This document shows, piece after piece, positions 5,849-11,607 of a stretch of DNA of 11,607 nt. Both the position numbers and the translations under genes were made by a program. The DNA lies in NCBI RefSeq assembly GCF_946478925.1, contig NZ_CAMLDP010000062.1, positions 1 to 11,607 of the forward strand, written 5' to 3'. The DNA comes from an uncultured Nitrososphaera sp. (GTDB lineage Archaea; Thermoproteota; Nitrososphaeria; Nitrososphaerales; Nitrososphaeraceae). Below the pieces are notes generated by a model. That model did not search any database. It worked only from the letters and a program-made list of their open reading frames with translations, and was not told where the DNA came from. The first letter of the stretch is position 1. Every line of letters starts with the position of its first letter.

Positions 5849-6662
5849 ACTTCGTTATCTCCTTCATCTTGGCGCGGACTTCCTCTCCTTTAATTCTTGC
5901 TGTCTCGGCAGCCTTCTTTATCTGCTCTATCGTGAACGAGCCCGTGTAGCCCTTTTGCAGCGCGCAATAGCCTTCGTCCGATGTCGTTATTGTAATCCTT
6001 GCGTCCATGGCGCCCTCTTCTTCTGCCGTCGGGTCGACCAGCACCGCGTCGCCTATCCTGACTTGCGTGATGGATATCGGGATTGTAGTGACAGGCATTG
6101 GCATAGTCTTGCCAGTGTCCACCACCTTGCCGTCCTGCATTTCAAGGATGGGTATCTTGGCAGTCAGGATTGCCGCGACGGTCGCGTACGATGTTGCATC
6201 AAAGAGGTTGCCGTCGGCGTTTAGCACGCTGCAGTCCACGAATATCGTGTACACGACCTTGCCCTCGACAAGCACCAGCTTTTCAAGGTCGACGGTCTCT
6301 GACTCGCGAACTCCCCTGTCGACGACGCGTGCAAGCTCTATCACTTCTTCGTCTGGGGGGCCCGGCTCGACATGCGGCGACGCGGTCGGCAGGACCTCGG
6401 CTGACACGATGAGGGCACCCTTGTTCTCAAGGCCCTCAAACGGCTCGCCGGTGTCCACCTTGACGCCTGCAATAACCTCCGAGTTGCCCAGCCTTACGCG
6501 GGCAGACCCGTTGGCCTTCTTTATCACGTCTATCTCTATTTCAAGCGGCCTCTGCTCGTCAAACGCGCGGCCGTCAATCCTCTTGCCCTTTGCCATCGAG
6601 TCAAGCATCTGCTGCTTGCGCAGGTGCTCCACTATTATCGAGGAACGTTTTGATGTGCTCAT
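5838..6662 (-). CDS. rrp42: Exosome subunit Rrp42 (RNase PH fold, non-catalytic)
   Basis: This 274-aa subunit pairs with Rrp41 to form the hexameric RNase PH ring of the archaeal exosome, which degrades RNA 3' to 5' with phosphate and can add tails in reverse. Family knowledge makes Rrp42 the structural partner needed for Rrp41 activity. It has [17 protein letters not shown] (27-43) typical of the family, [18 protein letters not shown] (52-69), the long acidic insert [19 protein letters not shown] (99-117), [17 protein letters not shown] (142-158) and a C-terminal helix. The Asp pair expected in catalytic Rrp41 is replaced here by [12 protein letters not shown] (205-216). ATG overlaps the rrp41 stop as ATGA, with AAGGA six bases ahead. 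Confidence 0.96.
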   Translation of the reverse strand: MSTSKRSSIIVEHLRKQQMLDSMAKGKRIDGRAFDEQRPLEIEIDVIKKANGSARVRLGNSEVIAGVKVDTGEPFEGLENKGALIVSAEVLPTASPHVEPGPPDEEVIELARVVDRGVRESETVDLEKLVLVEGKVVYTIFVDCSVLNADGNLFDATSYATVAAILTAKIPILEMQDGKVVDTGKTMPMPVTTIPISITQVRIGDAVLVDPTAEEEGAMDARITITTSDEGYCALQKGYTGSFTIEQIKKAAETARIKGEEVRAKMKEITKYGT

Positions 6663-7399
6663 TGTTCTTCCTTGACCTCCGTTTCATTGCCAAAGTATTT
6701 CTGCATCAGCGCCTGGCGCTGGATCTCGTAGACCATGTTGCAGCCAGTTATTGCCTTGTCGAGGCATTCGCTGAACTGCTCCTTTGTCAGTTTGCCGTCC
6801 AGCTGCATCAAAGTCACCTGACCGAGCCTTGGCATGTACGCGACTGGCATGTCTGCGCCTCCTTCCTTGTCCTCGGTGTCGTTGATGTCAAGGACGATTT
6901 TTTCGTCGACCTTGCCTGCGGCGCACGCAGCGACTATGTCGCGCATGTTGATGCCGGCGTCTGCCAATGCAACAGAAGCAGCAGTGATGCCAGCACACCT
7001 GGAACCGCCGTCTGACTGCAGCACCTCGACAAACACGTCAATTGCTGCGCGGGGGTAGTCCTCAAGCATTAATGCCGGCTCTAGCGCCTCACGCATCACC
7101 TTTGAAATCTCGACTTCCCTTCTGGAAGGCGCAGGGTTTTTGCGCGTATCGGTAGAGAACGGCGACATGTGGTATCTGCAGCGCAGAACGCACCTGTCTG
7201 GCTGCGCGAGGTGTTTTGGGTGCACCTCCCTCGGCCCGTACACCGCCGCCACTATCTTGTTCTTGCCAAATTCAATGTAAGCCGAGCCGTCGGCGTTTTT
7301 CACGGTGCCGACGACTATTTTGACGTCACGCAGCTCGTCCATCGTGCGCCCGTCTGTCCTCTTGCCGTTTTCATCTATCAAATTTCTTGTCTGTGTCAT
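6659..7399 (-). CDS. rrp41: Exosome catalytic subunit Rrp41
   Basis: This 246-aa RNase PH-fold protein is the active subunit of the exosome ring, doing phosphorolytic 3'-to-5' RNA decay and polynucleotide tailing. It has [16 protein letters not shown] (13-28), [17 protein letters not shown] (40-56), the RNA/phosphate-binding region [10 protein letters not shown] (73-82), [16 protein letters not shown] (130-145) and the metal-site region [15 protein letters not shown] (176-190), with Asp183 in the place of the expected catalytic Asp. The length is normal. A charged tail, NETEVKEEQ, ends the protein. It starts at ATG eight bases after the rrp4 stop; GGAGGT at the end of rrp4, about 13 bases ahead, is a somewhat distant Shine-Dalgarno sequence. 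It overlaps rrp42 by four bases. Confidence 0.97.
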   Translation of the reverse strand: MTQTRNLIDENGKRTDGRTMDELRDVKIVVGTVKNADGSAYIEFGKNKIVAAVYGPREVHPKHLAQPDRCVLRCRYHMSPFSTDTRKNPAPSRREVEISKVMREALEPALMLEDYPRAAIDVFVEVLQSDGGSRCAGITAASVALADAGINMRDIVAACAAGKVDEKIVLDINDTEDKEGGADMPVAYMPRLGQVTLMQLDGKLTKEQFSECLDKAITGCNMVYEIQRQALMQKYFGNETEVKEEQ

Positions 7400-7407
7400 T
7401 TTTGATC

Positions 7408-8220
7408 TTAAACCTCCGTTCCTTCTCCTTCTGCTGCTGCGGTAGATTCATTTGCAGAAGAATCCGCAGAAACTGTTGCTGTTTCCTGCGGTGCTTGCGC
7501 CCCACTACTGCCGTTGCTTGCCGACGACGGCGCTTCTGTTGGCGCGTCCGGCACGTTGAGGAGGACCTTGATCCTCTGTGTCAGGTTGGCAGTGTGGGCC
7601 TCGTCTTCCACCATCCTGATCGCCTTTACAGCCTGTTCCACTCCTTCCGGGCTTCTTCCCGTCACGACTACGATGCCGTTCTGGCCGATGAGCACGCGCG
7701 TCTGCGTCGCTTGCTCTATCGTCTGTATCATAGAGCCGCGCTTGCCTATCAGGCGAGGAACCCGGGTCGCCGAGATCTTTAGCAGTTCGCCCTTTGGTAT
7801 CTTGCCAAGGTCGCGGTCCTGAAGGGTCAGCATCGGGTCGCGCGTCCTGTCAAAGGCTGCCACCCTTGCAGTGATCATGTCGCCTACCGCAAGGTGCTTT
7901 GTCATGTCGTCCCTTGCCGGCGAAAAGTCCCTGCCAAAGACGTCGGACGCGGGAAGGTTAGCCGAGAAGCACGAGTTGATGTCGACTTCCCACGAAAGCG
8001 AGGTGTGGTCGACTATCTTGCCTATCACAAGGTCGTTTACACGGGGAATGTAGACTCCGGACAGCGGTATCACCTTGACGCCGTCCCTGCCCGCCTCTGC
8101 AATGCCAATGCGGGTTGCAATCAGCGCGTTTCCCGACCTGACTACGTTCATTATCGGCCTGTAATTCCCCTCGACTATCTTGTCGCCGGGGATAACGTAT
8201 CTTCTGCGCACATCATTCAT
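7408..8220 (-). CDS. rrp4: Exosome RNA-binding cap subunit Rrp4
   Basis: This 270-aa cap protein recruits substrate RNA to the exosome ring. An N-terminal domain (1-55) has [11 protein letters not shown] (8-18). An S1 domain follows at about 60-135 ([10 protein letters not shown] ... [10 protein letters not shown]), then a KH domain at about 142-210 with [10 protein letters not shown] (155-164) as its loop and [12 protein letters not shown] (182-193). The last 45 residues (226-270) are a Ser/Ala/Thr/Glu-rich, probably disordered acidic tail. I chose ATG at 8220 over the in-frame TTG at 8256: GGTGAG lies nine bases ahead of the ATG, the family normally starts just before this Arg-rich segment, and the TTG has no Shine-Dalgarno sequence. 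A 14-codon leader ORF precedes it. It has its own TATA box although sbds lies upstream. Confidence 0.95.
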   Translation of the reverse strand: MNDVRRRYVIPGDKIVEGNYRPIMNVVRSGNALIATRIGIAEAGRDGVKVIPLSGVYIPRVNDLVIGKIVDHTSLSWEVDINSCFSANLPASDVFGRDFSPARDDMTKHLAVGDMITARVAAFDRTRDPMLTLQDRDLGKIPKGELLKISATRVPRLIGKRGSMIQTIEQATQTRVLIGQNGIVVVTGRSPEGVEQAVKAIRMVEDEAHTANLTQRIKVLLNVPDAPTEAPSSASNGSSGAQAPQETATVSADSSANESTAAAEGEGTEV

Positions 8221-8230
8221 ATACGCTAAC

Positions 8231-8275
8231 TCACCACGGGGCAAAGCCCGTCGCAAAACGACTGTTCCATTCCAT
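8231..8275 (-). CDS. Putative 14-aa leader peptide (uORF) of rrp4
   Basis: An ATG at 8275-8273 is preceded by AAGGAG (8289-8284) at eight bases, the best Shine-Dalgarno match in the operon. It opens a frame encoding MEWNSRFATGFAPW, with TGA at 8233-8231. That stop lies inside GGTGAG (8235-8230), the Shine-Dalgarno sequence of rrp4, whose ATG is ten bases further on in another frame. The layout is that of a translated leader coupled to rrp4. Two of the 14 residues are Trp, three are aromatic Trp or Phe pairs around the centre, and no similarity is known to me. An accidental ATG with a real leader function is the alternative. Confidence 0.4.
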   Translation of the reverse strand: MEWNSRFATGFAPW

Positions 8276-8297
8276 TATTTCTTCTCCTTGTGGGCAA

Positions 8298-8322
8298 TTA
8301 TAATAGCTGACTTATATTTTAA
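8298..8322 (-). promoter_or_regulatory. rrp4 operon promoter, two candidate TATA boxes
   Basis: Minus-strand CTTAAAATATAAG (8322-8310) lies between the sbds stop (8338-8336) and rrp4. Initiation about 25 bases downstream would give a leader of some 70-75 bases that contains the 14-codon ORF with its Shine-Dalgarno sequence. A second AT-rich box, TATTATAA (8305-8298), would start transcription near the small ORF's ATG. I favour the first because a Shine-Dalgarno sequence only makes sense with a leader. Confidence 0.5.
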
Positions 8323-8335
8323 GTGGGCGCCGTCG

Positions 8336-9025
8336 CTACGCCTCTTTCACTTCGGCCGTGCCCTTGGTCACAGAGCCGAGCCGGTCAATGAACGCTCCCC
8401 TCATTCCGGCGTTCATCTCAATCACCACTCTCAGCGAGCCGTCTGCCTGCCACTCTTCCCCCTTTAACTCGCCTGCCGGCTTTATCACGCTGTACGACTG
8501 GCCGGCGTACTGCGGAGGCACCCGGACTATCAGCTTCAGAGTCTCTGACTTTAAGGGCAGTATGGCGCGCAAGGCATCGACTACATCTTTGGCCTGGTCC
8601 TCCGCCTTTTTGTGCGGGTCGATGCTCACCCTTGCCTGCTCCATTGCGGCCTCTATTCTGGTTATCGGGTGCGGCAGGTGCGACTTGGGGTCCACAAAGC
8701 TGTGGTGGATATAAGCGACAATCTGCTTGCGCTTTTCCTCGACCATCTTGCGGCGCTGGTCGGTTGTGAGGTTCAGTTCTCCGCGGGCAAGTATCTGCTT
8801 GGCCACCTCCGCCTGATCGGTAGTCTTGAAGTGCTTCATGAGTTTCTCGCTGGAGGCGCGAGAACCCTTGTTTGCGTCAGAGTAGACCTCGTCGGAAACA
8901 AGCACGCTAGAGATGTCCGCCCTCTTGCCCAGCTTGTACTCAAGGGCAGGGTCCGGCTTGACCAGCAGCTCAAACTTGTCGCCTTCCAATGCCAGGCGAA
9001 CCACCGTGAACTTTGTTTCCGTCAT
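8336..9025 (-). CDS. sbds: Ribosome maturation protein SBDS (Sdo1)
   Basis: This 229-aa SBDS-family protein is, from family knowledge, involved in 60S/50S subunit maturation (in eukaryotes, release of eIF6 with EFL1). The N-terminal FYSH domain (about 1-90) has FELLVKPDPALEYKLGK (18-34) and VYSDANKGSRASSEKL (47-62), the family signature. The middle helical domain follows (DQRRKMVEEKRKQIVAYIHH, 89-108; HPITRIEAAMEQA, 119-131). A ferredoxin-like C-terminal domain (about 162-229) completes the usual length. I chose ATG at 9025: the same frame stays open far upstream, but only as antisense of rpoD. ATAAATATA centred about 24 bases upstream suggests a leaderless transcript. It is the usual first gene of the exosome superoperon. 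Confidence 0.96.
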   Translation of the reverse strand: MTETKFTVVRLALEGDKFELLVKPDPALEYKLGKRADISSVLVSDEVYSDANKGSRASSEKLMKHFKTTDQAEVAKQILARGELNLTTDQRRKMVEEKRKQIVAYIHHSFVDPKSHLPHPITRIEAAMEQARVSIDPHKKAEDQAKDVVDALRAILPLKSETLKLIVRVPPQYAGQSYSVIKPAGELKGEEWQADGSLRVVIEMNAGMRGAFIDRLGSVTKGTAEVKEA

Positions 9026-9043
9026 GGAAGTTTGTTGACTCTG

Positions 9044-9090
9044 CGTATATTTATGCGTGTCAGGCGGCCGGGTACGCCCGATAATTTTTG
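9044..9090. promoter_or_regulatory. Divergent sbds / rpoD promoter region
   Basis: On the minus strand ATAAATATA (about 9053-9045) is centred 24 bases ahead of the sbds ATG. On the plus strand ATAATTTTTG (9081-9090) is centred about 29 bases ahead of the rpoD ATG at 9114. No Shine-Dalgarno sequence stands at a usable distance from either ATG (AAGG touches the rpoD ATG), so both look leaderless or nearly so. Confidence 0.5.
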
Positions 9091-9113
9091 CAAGTTTCGG
9101 TAGATTTTTAAGG

Positions 9114-9785
9114 ATGTTTTGGGAACTTTCGGAAGTATTGGTTTCTCCTTCGGTCGAAGTTGTTGAAAAATCAGATAACAAGATCGTTGCCAGGTTTAAC
9201 AATATTCCAAGGCAGTACGTGAACGCGCTCAGGCGCCTTGCCATAAGCGAGGTCCCGACGCTTGCAATAGATGATGTCGTCATCCTCGAAAACTCGTCGG
9301 TCATGCACGACGAGGCGGTGGCCCACAGGCTCGGCCTCATCCCGCTCAGGACCGATCCTGGCAGGTTCGTGATGCCCCACGAGTGCGACTGCGGCAGCAC
9401 GCTTGGTTGTGCCAAGTGCAGGGTTTTGCTAGTGCTCGACGCAGAGGCGACTGACAAGACCAAGGTCGTCACCTCCGGCGAGATGGTGTCAGAAGACGAG
9501 ATGGTCAAGCCCGTGAGCAGAGACATTCCGATTGTGGTTCTTGCACCGAGCCAGAAACTGAAATTCGAGGCATACGCCCGGCTTGGCATCGGCAAGCAGC
9601 ACGCCAAGTGGCAGCCGACTTCGGCGGCCGTGGTCAAGGACGGCAAGGACGAAAGCGAGATAGTGCTTGTAATCGAAACGAACGGCGCGCTCACAGCGGA
9701 AGAAATACTGAAGGAATCTACAGAGCGCCTGCAGTCCAAGATCAAGAACTTCAAGCAGGTCATAGGCTCGCTCAAGACGCCATAG
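9114..9785 (+). CDS. rpoD: DNA-directed RNA polymerase subunit D (Rpo3)
   Basis: This 223-aa subunit corresponds to bacterial alpha and eukaryotic Rpb3; it pairs with subunit L to nucleate RNA polymerase assembly. The dimerisation part has VNALRRLAISEVPTLAID (36-53) and the conserved HRLGLIPLRTD (71-81). A four-cysteine loop with Cys91, Cys93, Cys99 and Cys102 (CDCGSTLGCAKC) resembles the Rpb3 zinc loop. No later cysteines are present and the protein is short, so the 4Fe-4S insert seen in some archaeal RpoD proteins (such as Sulfolobus) is absent. The C-terminal helix (193-219) is standard. I chose ATG at 9114, not the upstream GTG at 9057, because a TATA-like box lies between them. It is followed by rpl18e after 60 bases, the conserved archaeal order. 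Confidence 0.95.
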   Translation: MFWELSEVLVSPSVEVVEKSDNKIVARFNNIPRQYVNALRRLAISEVPTLAIDDVVILENSSVMHDEAVAHRLGLIPLRTDPGRFVMPHECDCGSTLGCAKCRVLLVLDAEATDKTKVVTSGEMVSEDEMVKPVSRDIPIVVLAPSQKLKFEAYARLGIGKQHAKWQPTSAAVVKDGKDESEIVLVIETNGALTAEEILKESTERLQSKIKNFKQVIGSLKTP

Positions 9786-9796
9786 TGAGCCTAGGT

Positions 9797-9840
9797 ACGT
9801 TTATTTGGGGATTCTAGATTTAGGAGCGTAGAAAGAGGAC
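9797..9840 (+). promoter_or_regulatory. Probable rpl18e promoter and Shine-Dalgarno sequence
   Basis: TACGTTTATTTGG (9795-9807) is a TATA-like stretch; initiation about 25 bases downstream would leave a leader of some 15-20 bases containing AGAGGA (9834-9839). That purine run sits six bases ahead of the ATG at 9846. Read-through from rpoD is equally possible. Confidence 0.4.
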
Positions 9841-9845
9841 GTATT

Positions 9846-10196
9846 ATGTTCGCTAACACTCTAGTCGACAATACCGTTTGGACCCTCCGCAAGGCGGCCA
9901 AGAAGAACAAGGCTCCTATCTGGAAGGACCTCGAAAGCCGCGTTTCTGGCCCGAGGTCCAACAAGAGCGAGGTCAACCTGGGCAAGCTTGCGCAGGTCAC
10001 AAAGGCAAGCGAGGTCATCGTGGTCCCGGGCAAGGTGCTCGGCACCGGCAACCTTGGCCACAAACTGACAGTCTGCGCGTTTTCAATATCAGAGTCGGCC
10101 GCAAAAAAGATCGGCGACATGGAAGGCAAGGTGGTAAGCCTTGACGACCTGATAAAGAAGTATCCGGATGGAAAGGGCGTGAGGATAATTGGCTGA
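9846..10196 (+). CDS. rpl18e: 50S ribosomal protein L18e (eL18)
   Basis: This 116-aa large-subunit protein shows the L18e/L15 fold. It has TLVDNTVWTLRKAAKKNKAPIWKDL (5-29), a basic rRNA-binding stretch with RVSGPRSNKSEVNLGKLA (32-49), and VIVVPGKVLGTGNLGHKLTVCAFSISESA (57-85), the most conserved segment of the family. The length is typical for the archaeal protein. It is translated from ATG with AGAGGA six bases ahead. Its last eight bases overlap rpl13. This is the first ribosomal protein gene of the rpl18e-rpl13-rps9 set that follows rpoD in many archaea. Confidence 0.96.
   Translation: MFANTLVDNTVWTLRKAAKKNKAPIWKDLESRVSGPRSNKSEVNLGKLAQVTKASEVIVVPGKVLGTGNLGHKLTVCAFSISESAAKKIGDMEGKVVSLDDLIKKYPDGKGVRIIG
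10179..10191 (+). promoter_or_regulatory. Shine-Dalgarno sequence and TTG start of rpl13 inside rpl18e
   Basis: GTGAGG (10179-10184), four bases, then TTG (10189-10191). There is no ATG or GTG before the conserved L13 core, whose next Met is codon 23, so TTG is the start. The spacing and overlap copy those at nob1. Confidence 0.65.
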
Positions 10197-10650
10197 TAAT
10201 ACCAAGAAACCGCAAACCATAGTCGTCGACGCGACGAACTGCATCGCAGGCAGGATGTGCTCGCACGTCTCAAAACTGCTCCTGCAGGGAAACAAGGTCG
10301 CAATCGTTAACGCGGAAAAGGCGATGCTCTCGGGCAACCGCTACAAAGTCATTGAACAATACAAGGAACACCTTGAGATTAATTCAGTCACCAACCCGAT
10401 TCACGGTCCGTTCCACCCGAGGAGGCCGGATACAATGCTCACAAAGATGGTGAGGGGCATGGTACCAAAGCAAAAGACTACGGGCATTGAAGCTCACCAG
10501 CGTCTCAGGGTATATATCGGGGTCCCAGAAGAAATGAAGGCTGCCAAGATGCAGTCGTTTGAGGATTCCAAGATTACCAAGCCTGAAGCCTACTACATCT
10601 CTGTTGGCGACGTCGCCAAGCAGATAGGATGGAAGGGAGTGCCATCGTAA
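10189..10650 (+). CDS. rpl13: 50S ribosomal protein L13 (uL13)
   Basis: This 153-aa protein is an early-assembling large-subunit component. It has [21 protein letters not shown] (11-31, the conserved DA..LGRLAS-like start), [15 protein letters not shown] (37-51), [23 protein letters not shown] (72-94) and [12 protein letters not shown] (105-116). The length is normal for archaea. It starts at TTG, overlapping rpl18e by eight bases, and its stop TAA shares a base with the rps9 ATG (TAATG), so the three ribosomal genes are almost certainly translated from one mRNA with coupling. Confidence 0.96.
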   Translation: MADNTKKPQTIVVDATNCIAGRMCSHVSKLLLQGNKVAIVNAEKAMLSGNRYKVIEQYKEHLEINSVTNPIHGPFHPRRPDTMLTKMVRGMVPKQKTTGIEAHQRLRVYIGVPEEMKAAKMQSFEDSKITKPEAYYISVGDVAKQIGWKGVPS

Positions 10651-11096
10651 TGACAAGCAAGCTAGATCTTTATCCGGGCCAGAGAAAGGCCAGCAAGGCC
10701 GTGGCGACAATCGCCAAGGGCTCTGGCAGAGTCAGGATAAACAACATACCGGCGGAACTCGTGCAGCCAGAGGTTGCAAAGGAGCTCTTGCTCACCCCGC
10801 TCACGCTAGTTGGCGAGCAGCGCAACAAGGTTGACATCAACGTGCAGGTTGCAGGCGGCGGCTTTATGGGCCAGGCGTTTGCGAGCGCAGTCGCCATTTC
10901 CCGAGCGCTTACCGGCGACGTCAAGGGCGACAAGGACCCGAAAGAGCACCCGTTCCCAAAGAGCATCAGAGAAGAGATCCGCAAGAAACTGACAGAGTAC
11001 GACAGGCATTTCCTCGCAGGCGACCACAGGCAGTCTGAATCAAAGAAATTCGGCGGCCCCGGCGCAAGGCGCAGAAAGCAGAAATCGTACCGTTAG
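10650..11096 (+). CDS. rps9: 30S ribosomal protein S9 (uS9)
   Basis: This 148-aa small-subunit protein binds near the P-site tRNA with its C-terminal tail. It has [20 protein letters not shown] (8-27), [20 protein letters not shown] (58-78 region), [21 protein letters not shown] and the invariant ending QKSYR. I chose ATG at 10650 over the in-frame ATG at 10629: GGGAG lies ten bases ahead, it shares the A of the rpl13 stop, and archaeal S9 normally begins close to the YPGQRK-like segment. The gene is last in this cluster; rpoN, rpoK and rps2, which often follow in archaea, are not present, since a cyclase gene faces it. Confidence 0.95.
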   Translation: MTSKLDLYPGQRKASKAVATIAKGSGRVRINNIPAELVQPEVAKELLLTPLTLVGEQRNKVDINVQVAGGGFMGQAFASAVAISRALTGDVKGDKDPKEHPFPKSIREEIRKKLTEYDRHFLAGDHRQSESKKFGGPGARRRKQKSYR

Positions 11097-11097
11097 A

Positions 11098-11132
11098 TCT
11101 TTTTTCTCTTTCTTTCCTTTTCCTTTTATCAC
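11098..11132 (+). terminator. T-rich terminator after rps9
   Basis: A run of T-rich segments (TCTTTTTTCTCTTTC, CCTTTTCCTTTTATC) begins at once after the rps9 stop and fills the 40-base gap to the convergent cyclase. Such U-tracts without a hairpin are the usual intrinsic termination signal in archaea. It works only on the plus strand; the minus strand is A-rich here. Confidence 0.6.
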
Positions 11133-11136
11133 TTTA

Positions 11137-11607
11137 CTACTTGTTTTCCATCAGCGTATAGACTCTGTAGACCTTGTCCGTCACGCGGTCCCGGTACTTC
11201 CATTCCTCGGTCCCAAGCTTCATCTCCTTGAACTTGTTTTTCTCCGACGGGTGGAGCAGGTCGTAGACGTCCTGCCCTATGGATATTCTGTTTGAGCCGG
11301 TCAGCGACGTTATCTTGGCCGCCACGTTCATGCAGTAGCCGAGGATGTCAATGGGCGAGCTCTTGTCGTGGCCGTACTGCACGATGACGTTTTCGCCCAC
11401 GTCCATGCCTATTTTCACGCCAAGCTCAGGATAGTCGTACTGGTTCAGGATCGGGTTAATGCCGTTTTTCACGACGGTTATCATCGACCGGGCGCACTGG
11501 ACCGCCCTGTCGCAGGCGCTGAGCCGGTTGTAGCTTGCAGGGAAAAACGCGATTACCGCGTCGCCCACGTATTTCAGGACATACCCCTGGTGGCTTTCAA
11601 CCACGGA
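11137..11607 (-). CDS. Class III nucleotide cyclase, C-terminal part
   Basis: The gene enters at the right edge, so only 156 C-terminal residues are visible and the true start is outside (an internal GTG at 11604 is not the start). The catalytic domain shows VLKYVGDAVIAFFP (10-23 of the visible part), whose Lys12 and Asp16 match the adenine-selecting Lys and second metal Asp. KIGMDVGENVIVQYG (65-79) follows, then PIDILGYCMNVAAKIT (85-100). Asp87 fits adenine selection and Asn94 the transition-state Asn; the matching Arg is Lys98, a departure from the usual NxxxR. This suggests an adenylate cyclase making cAMP. The first metal Asp and any sensor domain lie beyond the window. It converges on rps9. 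Confidence 0.87.
   Translation of the reverse strand, partial: SVVESHQGYVLKYVGDAVIAFFPASYNRLSACDRAVQCARSMITVVKNGINPILNQYDYPELGVKIGMDVGENVIVQYGHDKSSPIDILGYCMNVAAKITSLTGSNRISIGQDVYDLLHPSEKNKFKEMKLGTEEWKYRDRVTDKVYRVYTLMENK

Noticed and set aside
8221..8256. In-frame TTG at 8256 as the rrp4 start.
   Set aside because: No Shine-Dalgarno sequence precedes it, and ATG at 8220 has GGTGAG at nine bases and fits family starts.
9057..9113. GTG at 9057 as the rpoD start.
   Set aside because: It would put the probable TATA box inside the gene and add 19 residues not expected in RpoD.
9026..9775. The sbds reading frame stays open for 250 further codons upstream, giving a 479-aa frame.
   Set aside because: The extension is antisense to rpoD and crosses a divergent promoter region; SBDS is complete at 229 aa from ATG 9025.
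10629..10649. ATG at 10629 as the rps9 start.
   Set aside because: ATG at 10650 has a Shine-Dalgarno sequence and joins the rpl13 stop; the extra seven residues are not family-like.

Overview
The window is chromosomal core-gene DNA from an archaeon. The marker set is archaeal throughout: exosome Rrp4/Rrp41/Rrp42, SBDS, KEOPS Pcc1, prefoldin beta, ribosomal proteins L37Ae, L18e, L13 and S9, RNA polymerase subunit D, Nob1 and an XPF-type nuclease. High-GC coding, AT-rich boxes about 25-30 bases ahead of many start codons (suggesting leaderless or near-leaderless mRNAs) and the style of the proteins suggest Nitrososphaeria/Thaumarchaeota, perhaps a Nitrososphaera-like ammonia oxidiser. The lineage is inference; I ran no search.

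Layout. (1) 1-1999, minus strand: an unrecognised ~246-aa protein that reaches its probable stop exactly at the left edge, an unrecognised 107-aa protein, and a CysA-like thiosulfate sulfurtransferase. (2) 2000-2096: a compact divergent promoter region with two inverted copies of ATTTTAAG around a 10-bp palindrome. (3) 2097-3390, plus strand: nadK and nob1, overlapping, with nob1 starting at TTG. (4) 3380-4913, minus strand: a second rhodanese, convergent with and overlapping nob1, and an XPF-family nuclease. (5) 4964-9025, minus strand: the archaeal exosome superoperon in the order sbds, rrp4, rrp41, rrp42, rpl37ae, pcc1, pfdB, tightly packed from rrp4 to pcc1. (6) 9026-9113: divergent sbds/rpoD promoter region. 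(7) 9114-11096, plus strand: rpoD, rpl18e, rpl13, rps9, part of the conserved archaeal ribosomal/RNAP cluster, ending in a T-rich terminator. (8) 11137-11607, minus strand: the C-terminal part of a class III nucleotide cyclase running off the right edge.

Together the genes cover RNA 3'-end processing and decay (exosome), ribosome assembly (Nob1, SBDS, r-proteins), tRNA modification (Pcc1), chaperoning (prefoldin), transcription (RpoD), repair (XPF), NADP supply (NadK) and sulfur transfer (two rhodaneses). There is no mobile element, CRISPR array, tRNA or rRNA, and no gene-free stretch longer than about 100 bases.

The most unusual signal is a 14-codon upstream ORF with a near-ideal Shine-Dalgarno sequence in the rrp4 leader. 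Its stop codon lies inside the rrp4 Shine-Dalgarno sequence, the layout of a coupled leader peptide. Others are a repeated GAGG-N4-TTG overlapping start (nob1 and rpl13), the symmetric divergent promoter at 2023-2068, and the two unrecognised proteins at the left end.
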